Assembly: GCA_022592435.1 (NCBI GenBank)
Contig: JABYQS010000013.1
Coordinates: 372,001 to 436,000 of the forward strand
Reading direction: 5' to 3'
DNA length: 64,000 bases
Source: Cerioporus squamosus
Taxonomy: Eukaryota > Basidiomycota > Agaricomycetes > Polyporales > Polyporaceae
Part shown: piece by piece, positions 32,651-45,259 of the stretch
How positions within the stretch are numbered: position 1 is the stretch's first letter
How the letters are laid out: each line of letters starts with the position of its first letter
Made by a program: the position numbers and the translations under genes
Notes under the pieces: generated by a model
The model's input: only the letters and a program-made list of their open reading frames with translations
What the model was told of the DNA's origin: nothing
Databases searched by the model: none

Positions 32651-34728
32651 ATGGCAGAGAAGGACGCCGCCGCCCGCCTCCGCAGGGCCGTAACAGGTCC
32701 GTGTCCCCTCGCAGCCTCTCTAGGCCGACACTGACCGTCGTGTCTGCCCCGCAGAGAACAACCTCTTCCTCGTCAAACGTCTGATCAAGAGGACGGACAT
32801 GCGCAATCCCGATCCTTATAACAAGCGATACACGTCCCTTGCTTGGGCGGCCGTCCTTGGGCACGAGGAGACGTTCGAGTTCCTCCTTAGTAGCGGACAT
32901 GACGACAATGAGTACAGCAAGGTGCGCACCCTCGAGCCTTCCGTTGTGGCGTTCGCTCATGCTCCCTCCGATCCTTCGTCTGGCAGGACTCCGAAAATAA
33001 CACAATACTCATCCTCCTTGCCGGTGCCCGTCCACCAACCTCCCTCTCCCCCTCCACCGGCCCGTCCGAACAAGACTTCCTCGGTGCTACCCTTCGCATG
33101 GCTCGCATGTACATCGACCGCTACCCCGACATCCTAGACTGGGCAAATATCGAAGGGAAGACCGCTATTCATGTTGCGGCGCTGAAGGGAAATGAGGAGC
33201 TCGTTCGGGTAAGTCTGTGGCGTGCGTTCTCTGTCCGTGTCATTCGTCCTCAAGCATCTGCAGATGCTCTGCGATCTGGGCGCCGACTTTGACCTCGCCG
33301 ATAACGAGGGCAACACACCGCTGCATTAGTGAGCATGGCGCCGCCCGTCTCCGAGTGTTGAGATTCTCATTCTGTTTCAGCGCCAGCGCCTGGGGCAATG
33401 TCACCGTACGTCCCGCCGCCAATCCTAAAGGGGAAGCACGCTGACAGATGCTTCTCAGGTCGTTCAACTGCTAATTGAACGAGGGTGCCAGTATTCGGCG
33501 CGAAACAACCAGGGGTTCACGCCCTCGGACTATGCATACTCGTCGGTATTTTTACACTACCCCCTTCGGCCCAGCCTGACGTCTTCGCGTCTACAGGACA
33601 AGCACTCGAGACACCCTCCAGGACACCGCTCGAATACAGTTTGAGAACAATAAGAAAGCTCGGCGGAACGTGTTTCAGCAGGCCGCTGCGAGAGGGAACG
33701 AATGGGGAGGTACCGCGAATATGCAAATATATCCTCCATCACCAAAGGACTATCCCTACAAGAACAACGGCGCTGTCCGCATGCGTAGCGGCTCAGGGAC
33801 AAGCCACACTACGACAACCTCGAACAGCGGCGATCTGCTGGACAACTCGACACCAGCGCAATCTTCCTCGAGATTCTGGTCATCACCGTCACGGCGCCCC
33901 GCGCCACTACCGTCAGGGTCGCATTCCCCCGGTCAGCCATCGGCGAGCTCCACGAGCAGCACGTTCGGCTTTTCTGCCTCCCCGATCTCCCAGCCTAATT
34001 CCGCCACTCTCCTCCCTCATGGTCACGGAAACCCTGCGTCTGCACTGTCCCCGATCGCGACCCGCATGCGAGAACGCGATGCGGATGCGATGGAGAAGTA
34101 CAAGTTGCGGCAACGCAGCGGCAGCGCCACGACGGCGTCGACAGACAGCCCATCACAGCACGAGTCTGCGTCCCCTCCACCAGCACCACCTCCCAAGGAC
34201 AACGACGATATTTCAGCGCTGTCATCTCTGGTCACCGTCGGCTCGGTTGCACCTCGACGACGATTACGACCCTCGGCATCCGCTGCCCAGCTCCGGTCAA
34301 ATCCGCAACCCCTCACCATCCCTTCGAGCTCGTCACAAGAGCCACGGACACGTTCCGGCACCAGTCCCGCGATGCTGAAACCGACTCCGAATACGATCTC
34401 GTCACCATCGGGCGAGTCATCCGCGCTCCCAACCCCCACTCAGAACTCGGCTGCTCCACGACCAAGCATGACGCGCTCGGGCGGTTCGCAGCCCATCCTT
34501 CCCGAGAAGGACTACACGGGCCCTCCGAGCGAGTACGCGCGCTTCCCACCACCACCACCGATGATGGAGGAGTTGGAACGGGTGACCACGCCGACGACTG
34601 CGACCCCGTCGACGCATTCGAGGCGGTTACCGTTCAACCTGCTGTCGTCGCACAAGAACAGCATGGACTCGCACGTGTCGGGCAGCAGCCATCGGAGAAA
34701 CGCGTCGGTGAACGCGGTGGTCCGATAG
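32651..34728 (+). CDS. Ankyrin-repeat protein, probable TORC2 subunit Avo2-like
   Basis: Start MAEKDAAARLRRAV at 32651. Ankyrin repeats are spread over short exons: ENNLFLVKRLIKRTDMRNPD, TSLAWAAVLGHEETFEFLLS, a degenerate repeat containing ARMYIDRYPDILDWANIEGK, TAIHVAALKGNEELVR, MLCDLGADFDLADNEGNTPL, HYASAWGNVTVVQLLIERGC and QYSARNNQGFTPSDYAYS. The remainder (about residues 240-590) is one long exon of disordered Ser/Pro/Thr-rich sequence with many SP/TP sites and polyproline (APPPKDNDD, FPPPPPMMEEL), and the stop is at 34728. An N-terminal ankyrin stack with a long Ser-rich tail is the architecture of the yeast TORC2 component Avo2, and the NNLFLVKRLI-type first repeat resembles it. That assignment is from memory of the family, not a search. 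Six or seven introns. Confidence 0.75.
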
Positions 34729-35614
34729 GAGCGCGTACGCGATCGCGTCCAAGCGGGTTTCGCTTGCGCTGGATCGTGGCTACGAGAGTGCTACGAGGTT
34801 ATGGCACGGCTTCTTGATGGTCGATGAGGAGGGCGGATGATCACCGGACCCCACACAAGACTGTATTTTCATCTCGGCTGGGAAGGACGGATAGGAAGCG
34901 GGGGTGTACGAGCTGCATCGCTGTGTAATTTGCTCTGTTGTGCATTGGTCATGTCGTCGTCTTGTTGTGTGTGGTTGGATACGGTATCGAGGTAGTGTAC
35001 GTACGAGTGGGTGTTGTATGACACTGTCCGTGGGCTTGCGCAGCCGCCGTTCTGACTCGTACGTCGCGGTTGTGAGATGCGTAATTGACAGCCCTTGCTT
35101 CCAAGAGACGAATTGGCTAGGAGTTCGTACGATAAGCTGCGTGCGAGTGTCCAACTCGATAGGGAGATCTGCCCTCCGAGAACTGGCACGATCGTCCTGT
35201 CTGGATACGTTCTGAGCGATGCAAAGCTCACTTGGCGTTGCTGGGCCCACGCCTTGGGTACATCGCTTGGGTGCCAAGAGCAGCGGAGGACAGAAGCTCT
35301 CTGGAGCGCAGGCTTGAAGAGGTTATTTGCTGGCTAAACGCACGAGGCCGAGGCAATAAAGCGTGGCACTGCGTTGTGGAGAGGGGATCTCGATGGAGGC
35401 ACAGGTGCTCGGGGGCAGCCGAGTTGCGTAATTGGGACGCAAGGGGCGCGCCTGGCGGACTCGGGCTGCTCAGCAGGCGGTCTCGACTGCCCACAAGCCC
35501 AACGCTCCCGCAATTCCCCCGTGGACGTCCCCTTATAGCGGCCGCCTCTCCTCTGCCTGGCCAGCGCACTGACTTGGTCTTGCCCACCACCGCGAAAGTC
35601 GGGACGACCCCACC
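34729..35614. other. Intergenic, ankyrin 3' flank and transporter 5' flank
   Basis: 886 bases. A leftward open frame at 35228-35791 overlaps the transporter start but has no family features and is not supported. No TATA box or RNA gene was seen. Confidence 0.4.
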
Positions 35615-38181
35615 ATGACCTTTCCACCAGCAAACGTCGACGCCGATCCGGATCCCTCCTCGCAGATCCCATGGCCGAACCGCCAGCAGGACCGCGGCCG
35701 CAGAGGGTCCAACACGCAGGCGAGCCTCCTGCGGGAGGGGCGGAGCGGGAGCCGTCCGTCGGTGAGTCGGGTGAACGGCAATGGGAAGCACAAACCCGTC
35801 GGGTCCGCGGTCGCAGAGGAGGGCGCGAGCGGCAGCGGCGGCGGGAAGAAGAGGATGTCGACCCTCGATCTGATCTACCTGAGCATCTCGATGGGAGGGT
35901 CGCAGGTAGCGTGGACGGTCGAGCTGGGGTGAGATATATAGCGCAGGTGTGCAGGGAGTCCTGATGTTGACCGTGCTGTGGGGAATGCTGGCAGATATGG
36001 GACGCCGTTCCTGCTCGACCTCGGCCTCACTGAGCAGCTCACGAGTCTTGTGTGGCTTGCGGGGCCCATCAGCGGCCTTATTGCCCAGCCGGTCATTGGT
36101 GAGTGAAGAGCCCGCTCTCGCGCTGTCCGCAGGCGGCCCAATGGCGTTATGCTCGCGACTGACTCGGGCGTCGCAGGTGCCATATCGGACGCGTCGACGT
36201 CCAAATACCGCCGCCGCTTTTGGATAGTTCTTTCGACGTTCGCCCTTGTTGTATCGACGCTCACGCTTGCGTACTGCCGGGAGATCGCGACCTTCTTCGT
36301 CGACCTTCTGGGCAGCAGTGCAGGCAGCTGGGACCCGAAGTACATCAAGGCGGTGAGTGACAGCCTTCTGGCGAGGTGGCTTCTGGTGTACTGGTGCTAA
36401 ATATCGGACTCTTCTGTCCTGTCCGGATCTCCAGGTGAAAGATACAGCGATTGGCTTCGCTATCGCGTCCTTCTACGTCCTTGACTTTGCTCTCAATGCC
36501 CTCCAAGCCTCCCTTCGAAACCTCCTGCTGGACGTCACGCCGCCAGGCCAGCTCAATGCTGCGAACGCGTGGCACAGCCGGATGCTCAACGCTGGTAATA
36601 TTGTCGGATATGGATTTGGTATGTCTCGCGTTTGTACGTTTGCGAGTTGTTCTCACTGGATGCGTGTTCAGGTTTCTTGCCGCTCGCGAACCTGCCGATT
36701 CTTCGCCTCCTTGGAGGATCGCAGTTCCGCAAGTTCTGTGTTGTCTGTATGATCATCCTCACCATCACCGTGTGGATAACGTGTTGGACTCAAGAGGAGC
36801 AGCCGCGCGAGCAGCGCCGGATCGAGAAGGGAGGGTAGGTATATTTGGCAGAGTTTGCGCTGGAGCACGTATAGCTGACTGCCGCAACAGTATGCAAGAG
36901 ATTCTCAAGAACATCTGGACGACCATCTGGACCCTTCCCAAGCCGATTCGACGTGTTTGCTATGTGCAAATATTTGCCTTCATGGGATGGTGAGCTGGCT
37001 TCTAACCTGTAACCATCGACACACTCTGGCTGACACGACGTTGCGATCAAGGTTCCCGTTCCTGTTCTACTCGTACGTACATTGTCCGCATTCATACACC
37101 GATGGCTGAGCTGAGCTTGCTCCCATAGAACGACCTACATTGGTCAAGTCATGGCGTACGAACTCGGCAGGGAGCCTGATCACGACCTCGCCACTCGTAC
37201 AGGCGCTTTGGCGATGCTCATCTACAGTCTCGGTGAGTTGAACCCGTCTGTCACCCACATCAAATAGAAGGTCTGAACAATCCGTAGTGGCGGTTGCGGC
37301 GGGTACCCTTCTTCCTCATCTCACACGCCGTGATGCGGCCCTACTCGCACACGAGGGCGACGAGGACGAAGACGCCGAGATGGCCCGCCTCCGCGTGCAA
37401 GTCCGGGAATGGCGAGCCGAGGCCGCACGGCGCGGGAAGCCCCTCCGTCTGCCCTTCATGCCGTTCTTCCTCCGCAACATCTGGACGGGTGCCCTCCTGC
37501 TCTTCACTGTCCTCACGCTCGGGACGTTCTTCGTCACGAAGGTTTGGCAGGCGATTATCATCGTGTCACTCGTGGGTATCTGCTGGGCGGTCGCATGCTG
37601 GGCGCCGTTTGCGATCATCATGGAGTTCCTGAAGGAGCGCGAGCGCGACGCGAACGAGGACGGGGAGGTGATTGCGAGGGAGTGGGCCAGGCGGCCGAGT
37701 CACAGTCGGGCGCTGTCGACGCCAGTGATGAGGAGGAACAGCCGGCCGGCGGAGGGCGAGAGGGCGCCGCTGTTGAGGAGGCGGTCGTTCGACCAGCATA
37801 ACCCTGATGCTGCGCCCCAGGAGGCGGTCGCAGGCGGCACGATTCTGGGGATCCACAACCTCGCGATCGTCATGCCACAGTTCATCGTCGCGTTGGCGTC
37901 GAGCGCGATCTTCGCCATCGTGGATGCGGACGTCGACAACGACCCCGCGAACGACAGTGCGCTCTACGGCAAGAACGGCGTTGCGTGGGTGCTGCGGTTC
38001 GGTGGTGTGTGCACCTTGGTGAGTCGATCGGCCGTCCGCCTGATACTTGCGATGCTGAACGATCCTTGTCCGCTAGCTTGGTGCATTCATTGCTCGTGCA
38101 GTACCGCCCACCCGTACGGAGAAGGAGATGCGCAGGCGTCTGGCCGAGCTCAAGGTCCTCAAGGAGGAGGGCTCTCCGTGA
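35615..38181 (+). CDS. MFS/GPH-type sucrose or alpha-glucoside transporter
   Basis: A plasma-membrane proton symporter of the SUT1-like group (fission-yeast Sut1 type), probably for sucrose or maltose. The N-terminus is cytosolic and Ser/Gly/Arg-rich. TM1 is LDLIYLSISMGGSQVAWTVE, followed by GTPFLLDLGLTEQLTSLVWL and AGPISGLIAQPVIG. The diagnostic loop is AISDASTSKYRRRFWIVLST. Later parts are FYVLDFALNALQASLRNLLL, GQLNAANAWHSRMLNAGNIV, FRKFCVVCMIILTITVW, VCYVQIFAFMGWFPFLFYST, YIGQVMAYELGRE, a large acidic central loop (about 37340-37470), paired helices GALLLFTVLTLGTFFV and AIIIVSLVGICWAVACWAPF, a long loop with LLRRRSFDQH, and the end IVMPQFIVALASSAIFAIVD to a C-terminal LKVLKEEGSP (TGA at 38181). 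Eleven or so exons. The big loops are typical of fungal members. It converges on DPH6 with 153 bases between the stops. Confidence 0.85.
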
Positions 38182-38334
38182 AGTCTCACACGAGTCTTAC
38201 TACTCTACTTGATGGTACATTCCACACTTCTCGTTTTTCTCTTCTCTTTTGTAGGGGGCTTGGATAGGAGGACTTTCGACCGTTTTCGATCTATGTAGTA
38301 CATGTTGTAATATCTCTCTCATCTGGCACCGATT

Positions 38335-41004
38335 TCACAACCCGTCACCGACAGATACATCACCCGCTATCCCGCTATCTAGTAGCTCACCCTTGGCCTC
38401 CTGTGTATTGGTACATATAGCAAGTACTGCATAATCCCAGTCGTCCCCGTTTCTACTTGCGATGTACCTACAAGGGATGGGCGTGATTGGTACTGCATCG
38501 GGACCAGCGAACGACGTCATTATGTCCGTTAAAACTGCACGATCCGGGTCTATCAGCATGTTCGTCCACTCAACCCCGCCGCATGGGGAGTGCGTACCTT
38601 GAGGTGCCGAGACCTTGTAGAACAAGCGCAGGGACAAGGTCTCGGTTTTGGGGGAATGCACGTCCCGTAGGTTTGAAGGCAGCCTCTCGATGTCGCCCTT
38701 GCCGCAGATGAGAGCAACCTCAGAAGGCGTCTCCTTGAACGCGGAGACTTCATCGTGCCAACCGCTGTCTGGACTCCGGTACTCTCCTGAAAGTACACAT
38801 TGAGTGTAACTAGGGAGGAGCGAGCGGCGTTGGGTTCCTACCTAGCTCATAGATAGACTCGACAGATCGTCGAACGAGCGTTCCGTCGTCGTCTTCGATG
38901 TCGCACTGGCCGGTGTGTACGAGCACTTGCTTCTCAATCAGGGCACCTTTTGGCAATTCCGAGACCACAACGAAGAGCGTGGGCGCGCGTGCATCCTGTC
39001 AACGCTCTCGTCAACGGCGTTGAGCGATCAATCGAGGGGACGAGGCGTACCTCCTCGTGTCGTGCGCTCGCAAGGCGAACTGGCTTGACGTCTGCCTGGT
39101 GCACGAGCCAGTACACAATGCTCTGCGTGTGGCCCTTCCAGCCACCCCCAGAATTGTTCTTCAGCCCCTCGAGGATGCGGTGTACGTGCTGGAAGGAGAG
39201 CGCGGCTTCGAGGGCGAGCGACTGAGGGGAGGGGAGGGTGAGGCTGCTCGGGATGAGTCCGATTTGGCCAGAGATGAAGACCCGCTCGTCCGCCTGCAAC
39301 ACACATTCGGCGTGAGCCAAGGGACCGGTGTAGATTATGTCGGACTTACGACGATGGCTTGGGAGTACGGCCCGATGTTCGCTGGGGCCCAGTAGCTGAG
39401 TCCCTGGACGTGGAGAGCCTGTCGTTCGGACGGAGTGCGCTCAGCGTATGCGATGCAGTCTAGTCGGACATTGATGGGAGCGGGGAGGTCGACGGCGACA
39501 CATGCGCGGGCTGGAGGGCTCGTTCCGAAGTAGGTGGCGTATACCGCGTTGACCCGCGCGAAGAGGTCCATTGAGGAGAGGAAGACGTTGATGTTGGCGC
39601 AGTTGGCCAGGGTGAGGGAGTGCTTGGCGAGGCATGCTGGGGTTTGGCATCGGCGTGAGTGAACGATGAGGGGAGAGGGAGCTGCTACCGTATGTACTTT
39701 GTAGTGTGTCGAAGCATTCACGCACTTCGTCTTCGATTGAGATGTCCGTGGGCTTTTCGTCCAACTCCCTTTCGACGTTGGTAACAGCTACCCATGGGCC
39801 GATCTTTCTGCTTTCCGCCCGTCGAGACGTAGAAGACTTCGTGGGTTCAGGGGAATTCCAAGTAATGTCGCGATGCGGTGACGTATGGTTTGCGACCACA
39901 TACCGGACGACCGTGAACGGTGCCGCAATCAAAGGCGGAATCTTGACATCGATCGCTTGAGATGTCTTGGGTTGAAGAGAAGCACTTTTTACACGAAGGT
40001 AGGCGACTGTCGCAAAGTCATTGTCTGAGTGGACAACGGTTTCCACTGCATCGCTGCGGAACATGCTCGGTCATCGACGGGACACTACGGTACGATGTTG
40101 ACTTACAGGTTGATACGCGACTTGAAAAGCGGGCAGTCAAGAGTCAATGTCTCGTATTCACCGCCCTCACCGCATACATGCGAACCATACAGGGCATTCT
40201 GGATGTGCTTCAGCATACCGGTCTCCGCGGCAACCATGGGGGAATGTACCAATTTCAGGAGCGTAGGCTGCATCTGAGCCAGCGTTTTACCCAAGTGCTT
40301 TGTGGTTAGGCCTATACCGGCGACCTTGATGAGCACGGCTTCCATGCCAGCCTCGATCATCTCGGAGAGCAACTCTCCCTGGTCTCGTTGCCAAAGGTAG
40401 CAGAGTGGCGTCAAGCCTAATCGTCGACAACTGCATGTATGTATCTCTATGAGTGTTAGCAATGATTACGACGTTGAACGACAACATACACATGCTCCAC
40501 GCGGACCCGCTGGTAGTTGGAGAGGATGGCTCCTACTGAGACCCCTTGCACGTCCGGATGGTGGGTCTAAATTGAAGACAGATGGATTAGTACGAGAATT
40601 TTGAGCCACTGACGATTCAGTACTTTCACTGTGGACAGCAGTTCATAGAGATCTTCAGTCTCATCGCCAGAGATGCCACCACTCCGCATAGGATCGCGTC
40701 CACCGTATTCACCGCCCTGTTCGACGGCGGCTCCGGATATCACTCTTCGGTAAAGCGGCACGTCCAGGGCGCGACCAACAAATTCAATCGCATCCTGGCC
40801 TACTGTCTGGTAGAGGTAGGAATCAAGTTCCTCTATTTTGCACGGGGTCGGACGAGGTCATCGGGAGAGTTGTGGTGTGGCCGAACCTTTGCCTTGCTCA
40901 GGACCAAGAGACGCAGCGGCGACTAGTTCGTGACCATTGCGTGCGCAGTGGAGGAGGTTGTAGCAGCTGTCCTTGCCGCCGCTGAGCAATGCGACATATT
41001 TCAT
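38335..41004 (-). CDS. DPH6: Diphthine-ammonia ligase (DPH6) with two RidA-like domains
   Basis: DPH6 catalyses the last, ATP-dependent amidation that makes diphthamide on translation elongation factor 2. The start at 41004 is fixed by MKYVALLSGGKDSCYNLLHC, where SGGKDS is the PP-loop ATP pyrophosphatase motif. It is followed by NGHELVAAASLGPEQGKG, FVGRALDVPLYRRVISG, VGAILSNYQRVRVEHVCRRL, PLCYLWQRDQGELLSEMIEA, VAGIGLTTKHLGKTLAQM and NALYGSHVCGEGGEYETLTL. The long C-terminal part has YWAPANIGPYSQAIVV and RVFISGQIGLIPSSLTLPSP plus a second degenerate RidA/YjgF-like domain, the usual fusion in fungi and plants. Stop at 38335. At least eight introns. It is divergent from UBA1 (234 bases between the starts). 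Confidence 0.9.
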
Positions 41005-41238
41005 GACAAACACTGGCAATATGTCAGCTTGTGGTCGGTGTACGAGGAGAAGAGTGAGCTCGGCTAGATTTGCGGGCAAGTGATAGCCGCTTATGTCAGA
41101 GTCGCGTGCATGACGAGCGCGTCTGTATTATATCTGCCCGCCACAGCCGAAGGACGCCATTTCCATCTCTCTGTCCCCCTCCATCCTCCCCCAGGCCTTC
41201 TTCATCTATCTGTGCACGTATCTTCTGCTTCACGAAAC

Positions 41239-44200
41239 ATGTCTGCCTCCAACCTGCCATCTGCGATGGACGTAGATGAGGCCGCGATTGACGAGGGCCT
41301 CTACTCCCGGCAACTGTGAGTCCAGTGCAATCAACGACGCGTCCTTTGACTTACCAATACTCACCAGCTATGTGCTTGGGCACGAAGGTGAGGAATTAAA
41401 CGCTTCCGAGACTTGAGAATGATGTCTGATAACATGCTCTAGCCATGAAGCGCATGGCGGCGTCCAATGTCCTGATTGTCGGCATGAACGGTCTTGGAGT
41501 TGAGATCGGCGAGTGGTTACGCGCCTTCCTCGACATTGTCCATACTGAAGCCCACTAATCGTGTAGCAAAGAACGTGATACTTGCTGGTGTCAAGTCTGT
41601 TACTGTGTACGACCCCGAGCCAGTGAAGATATCAGATCTCAGCAGTCAGGTATGTCCTCGAGCCTCGCTTCATATTTTTCCTTCTTTAATGCTTTTCAGT
41701 TCTTCCTCCGAGCAGAAGACGTCGGAAAGTCTCGCGCAGAAGCAACTGTCCCACGTCTGGCCGAGTTGAACGCGTACGTTCCCGTACGAAATCTTGGTGG
41801 CCAGGCAGGGCAAGAAATCACGGTGGACTTGGTCAAGGGTTTCCAGGTACGTGCTCCTATCAGTGTTGCCCGTACACCAGCTTCATTCAGCATATATACA
41901 ATAGGCCGTCGTACTCTGTGGCGTCTCGCTGAAGACGCAATTGGAGATCAACGACTGGACACATCAGAACGGCGTGCACTTCATCTCCGCAGACACGCGT
42001 GGTCTCTTTGCGTAGGCACTCGCAACCTACTCCTGCGCTTTTCCCACACTCATCCAACTCTCCAGGACGGCGTTTAACGACTTCGGTCCCAAGTTCACGT
42101 GTGTCGACCCTACCGGAGAGCAACCGCTCTCGGGTATGATCGTCTCGGTTGACAGGGTATGTGCCTCGTGTTCATGTCTCACGTCCCTCGCTCATAAGTC
42201 GCATGTCACCAGGACAGTGAAGGTGTTGTAACTTGCTTGGACGAGACCCGTCATGGTCTTGAGGATGGCGACTTCGTGACGTTTAGCGAGGTTCAGGGTA
42301 TGGTGGAGCTGAACGGGTGCGAGCCACGCAAGGTCACCGTCAAGGGACCTTACACTTTCGCTATCGGCGACACCTCAAACTTCGGCGAGTACAAGACCGG
42401 TGGTATCTTCACGCAAGTCAAGATGCCGAAGATCTTGCAGTTCGTGAGTATATCTTCCCATTGCCGCCGAGTATCTTGGGTGACGATACGCTTCATAGAA
42501 ATCACTGCGGGAAGCGCTCACTTCGCCAGAGTTCTTCATCACGGACTTCGCCAAGTTTGACCGACCTGCGACTCTGCACGCGGGATTCCAAGCACTGTCG
42601 CAGTTCAAAGAGGAGAACAAGAGATCACCTCGCCCGCGCAATGCCGAGGACGCTGCTGCTGTGGTCGCTCTGGCGAAGAAGATTGACGCAGATGCAGACG
42701 AGAAGCTCCTCACTGAGCTCGCGTACCAGGCCACTGGTGACCTCGCGCCTATGAACGCTGTGATCGGCGGTTTCGTTGCGCAGGAAGTGCTGAAGGCTGT
42801 CTCTGCGAAGTTCCACCCTATGGTGCAGAACATGTACTTCGACTCGCTGGAATCCCTGCCCACCGAGGTTCCCACCGAGCAGGACTGTCAACCGACAGGT
42901 TCTCGTTATGACGCTCAGATTGCTGTCTTCGGCAAGAAGTTCCAGGAGAAGATCGCCAACTTCCGCGAGTTCCTTGTCGGTTCTGGTGCTATTGGCTGTG
43001 AGATGCTGAAGAACTGGAGTATGATCGGTCTCGCTACTGGGCCTAAAGGGAAGATCTACGTCACCGACCTCGATACCATTGAGAAGAGCAACCTCAACCG
43101 TCAGTTCCTCTTCCGGCCAAAGGACTTGGGCAAATTCAAGTCCGAGGTTGCTGCTGCTGCTGTCGCGGACATGAACCCTGACCTCAAGGGTAAGATCGAC
43201 AGCAAGCAGGAGCCTGTGGGACCTGACACTGAGAGTGAGTCCCATCCCCTCTACCATATTGTGGCCTAGGCTAAGCGAATGTTAGATATCTACGATTCTG
43301 ATTTCTTCGCCAACATCGACGGTGTCACGAACGCGCTGGACAACGTCAAGGCCCGTCTGTACATGGACCAGCGCTGCGTCTTCTACTTGAAGCCCCTTCT
43401 CGAGTCCGGTACCCTCGGTACCAAGGGTAACACGCAAGTGATCATTCCTCATTTGACGGAGTCATACTCCTCGTCGCAAGACCCTCCGGAGAAGGAGACT
43501 CCCGTTTGCACCGTCAAGAACTTCCCTAACCAGATCTCGCACACCATCGAGGTATGCGAATTTATGCTCGATCTTCGTTCTAATATTGTGCTGACAACAT
43601 CACAGTGGGCAAGGCAAGAGTTTGACAGCCTCTTCGTCAAGCCCCCTCAGGCTGTCAACTCCTACCTGTCGGAGCCGAACTTCTTGGAGAACAACCTCAA
43701 GTATTCCGGTCAGCAGAAGGAGCAGGTCGAGCAGATCGTCTCGTACCTCGTCACCAACAAGCCCCTCACCTTCGAGGAGTGCATCGTCTGGGCGCGTCTT
43801 CAGTTCGAGGAGAAGTACAACAACTCGATCCGCCAGCTCCTTTACAGCTTGCCCAAAGATGCTGTTACCAGCTCCGGCCAGCCGTTTTGGAGCGGTCCCA
43901 AGCGCGCACCTGACCCGCTCACCTTCGATTCGAACAACGTGAGTATTGGAGACGCAATAGGAGCGAGATGGCGGTGACTGACATTGTCATTAGCCGGAGC
44001 ACCTGCGATACATCATTGCTGCTGCCAACCTTCATGCCTACAACTACGGCCTTCGTGGTGAGACCGACCCTGCACTCTTCAAGAAGATCGCGGATGAGGT
44101 CATCGTCCCCGAGTTCACGCCGAAGAGCGGTGTCAAGGTGCAGATCAACGACAACGACCCGACTCCCCAGAACGACGGAGGAGGTAGGATAGTGGCTTTC

Positions 44201-45051
44201 CCTTACGAGTCTCAGGAGCCTGACCAGTATTGATAGATGGTAGCGATGCGTCCGACTACCTCAAGCAGCTCCCGCCACCGTCGTCTCTCGTCGGGTACCG
44301 TCTGAACCCGGTCGAGTTCGAGAAGGACGATGATACGAACCACCACATCGACTTCATTACCGGCCGCATCGAACTTGCGTGCAATGAACTACAGCATCAC
44401 GCCCGCCGACCGGCATACGACGAAGCAGATTGCGGGGAAGATTATTCCTGCCATCGCGACCACGACTTCGCTGGTCACCGGTCTTGTCTGCCTCGAGTTA
44501 TATAAGGCATGTCCCCGCTCGTACTCTTACTATCCACATTTCTACAGAACTTATATGGTGTTTTTTTCAGCTCATTGACGGCCAAAAGAAGCTCGAGGAC
44601 TACAAGAACGGCTTCGTTAACCTCGCGCTGCCGTTCTTCGGCTTCTCAGAGCCTGTCGCGCCGAAGAAGAACAAGTACGGCGACACGGAGTGGACGCTCT
44701 GGGACCGCTTCGAGTTCAAGAACGACCCGACGCTCAAGGAGATCGTCGACTGGTTCCAGCGCGAGCACAAGCTCGAGGTCAGCATGGTCAGCCAGGGCGT
44801 CAGCATGCTCTGGAGCTCCTTCATCGGCAAGAAGAAGAGCGAGGAGCGGCTGCCGATGAAGTTCAGCAAGCTCGTCGAGCACGTCAGCAAGAAGCCCATC
44901 CCGCCGCACACGAAGCACCTCATCGTAGAGGTCATGGTCAGCGACGAGGAAGGCGAGGACGTCGAGGTAAGTTCCTTCCTGGTAGCTGATTGTTTAAGTA
45001 CGTGATGCTGACGATGTCCGCTAGGTTCCGTTCATCGTGGTCCACCTCTAG
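41239..45051 (+). CDS. UBA1: Ubiquitin-activating enzyme E1 (one apparent frameshift)
   Basis: The essential E1 that adenylates ubiquitin and passes it to E2 enzymes through a thioester. Start [21 protein letters not shown] 20-nt microexon (41368-41387) encodes most of LYVLGHEA, then [20 protein letters not shown]. The active adenylation half has [40 protein letters not shown] and [19 protein letters not shown]. The catalytic Cys codon is at 43507-43509 in [11 protein letters not shown]. It ends with [40 protein letters not shown] and the ubiquitin-fold domain ([20 protein letters not shown]), closing VPFIVVHL at 45051. About fifteen exons. The frame shifts by one base at about 44361-44363, between HHIDFIT and AASNLRAMN, where one surplus G fits. 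Length is close to other fungal E1s. Confidence 0.95.
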
Positions 45052-45259
45052 GCGTGCTGCAAGGAAGAGAAAGAATGACGTGTACGACGATATATAGAAG
45101 CCCAGTCATCATGTAGCTATAACGACATCATTGCGGTCAACACGACGTATATCACAAACAAGAATCGGCGAGAGCATGCGCTACATCTGACTACATATGC
45201 TGGCGCCTGCTTCGGGATACAGTGGGGTTCATACAGCTGTACAATACGGTCCGTCTCTT

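Noticed and set aside
35228..35791. Leftward 187-residue open frame
   Set aside because: It overlaps the transporter start antisense, shows no family feature, and its length is expected in GC-rich antisense frames.
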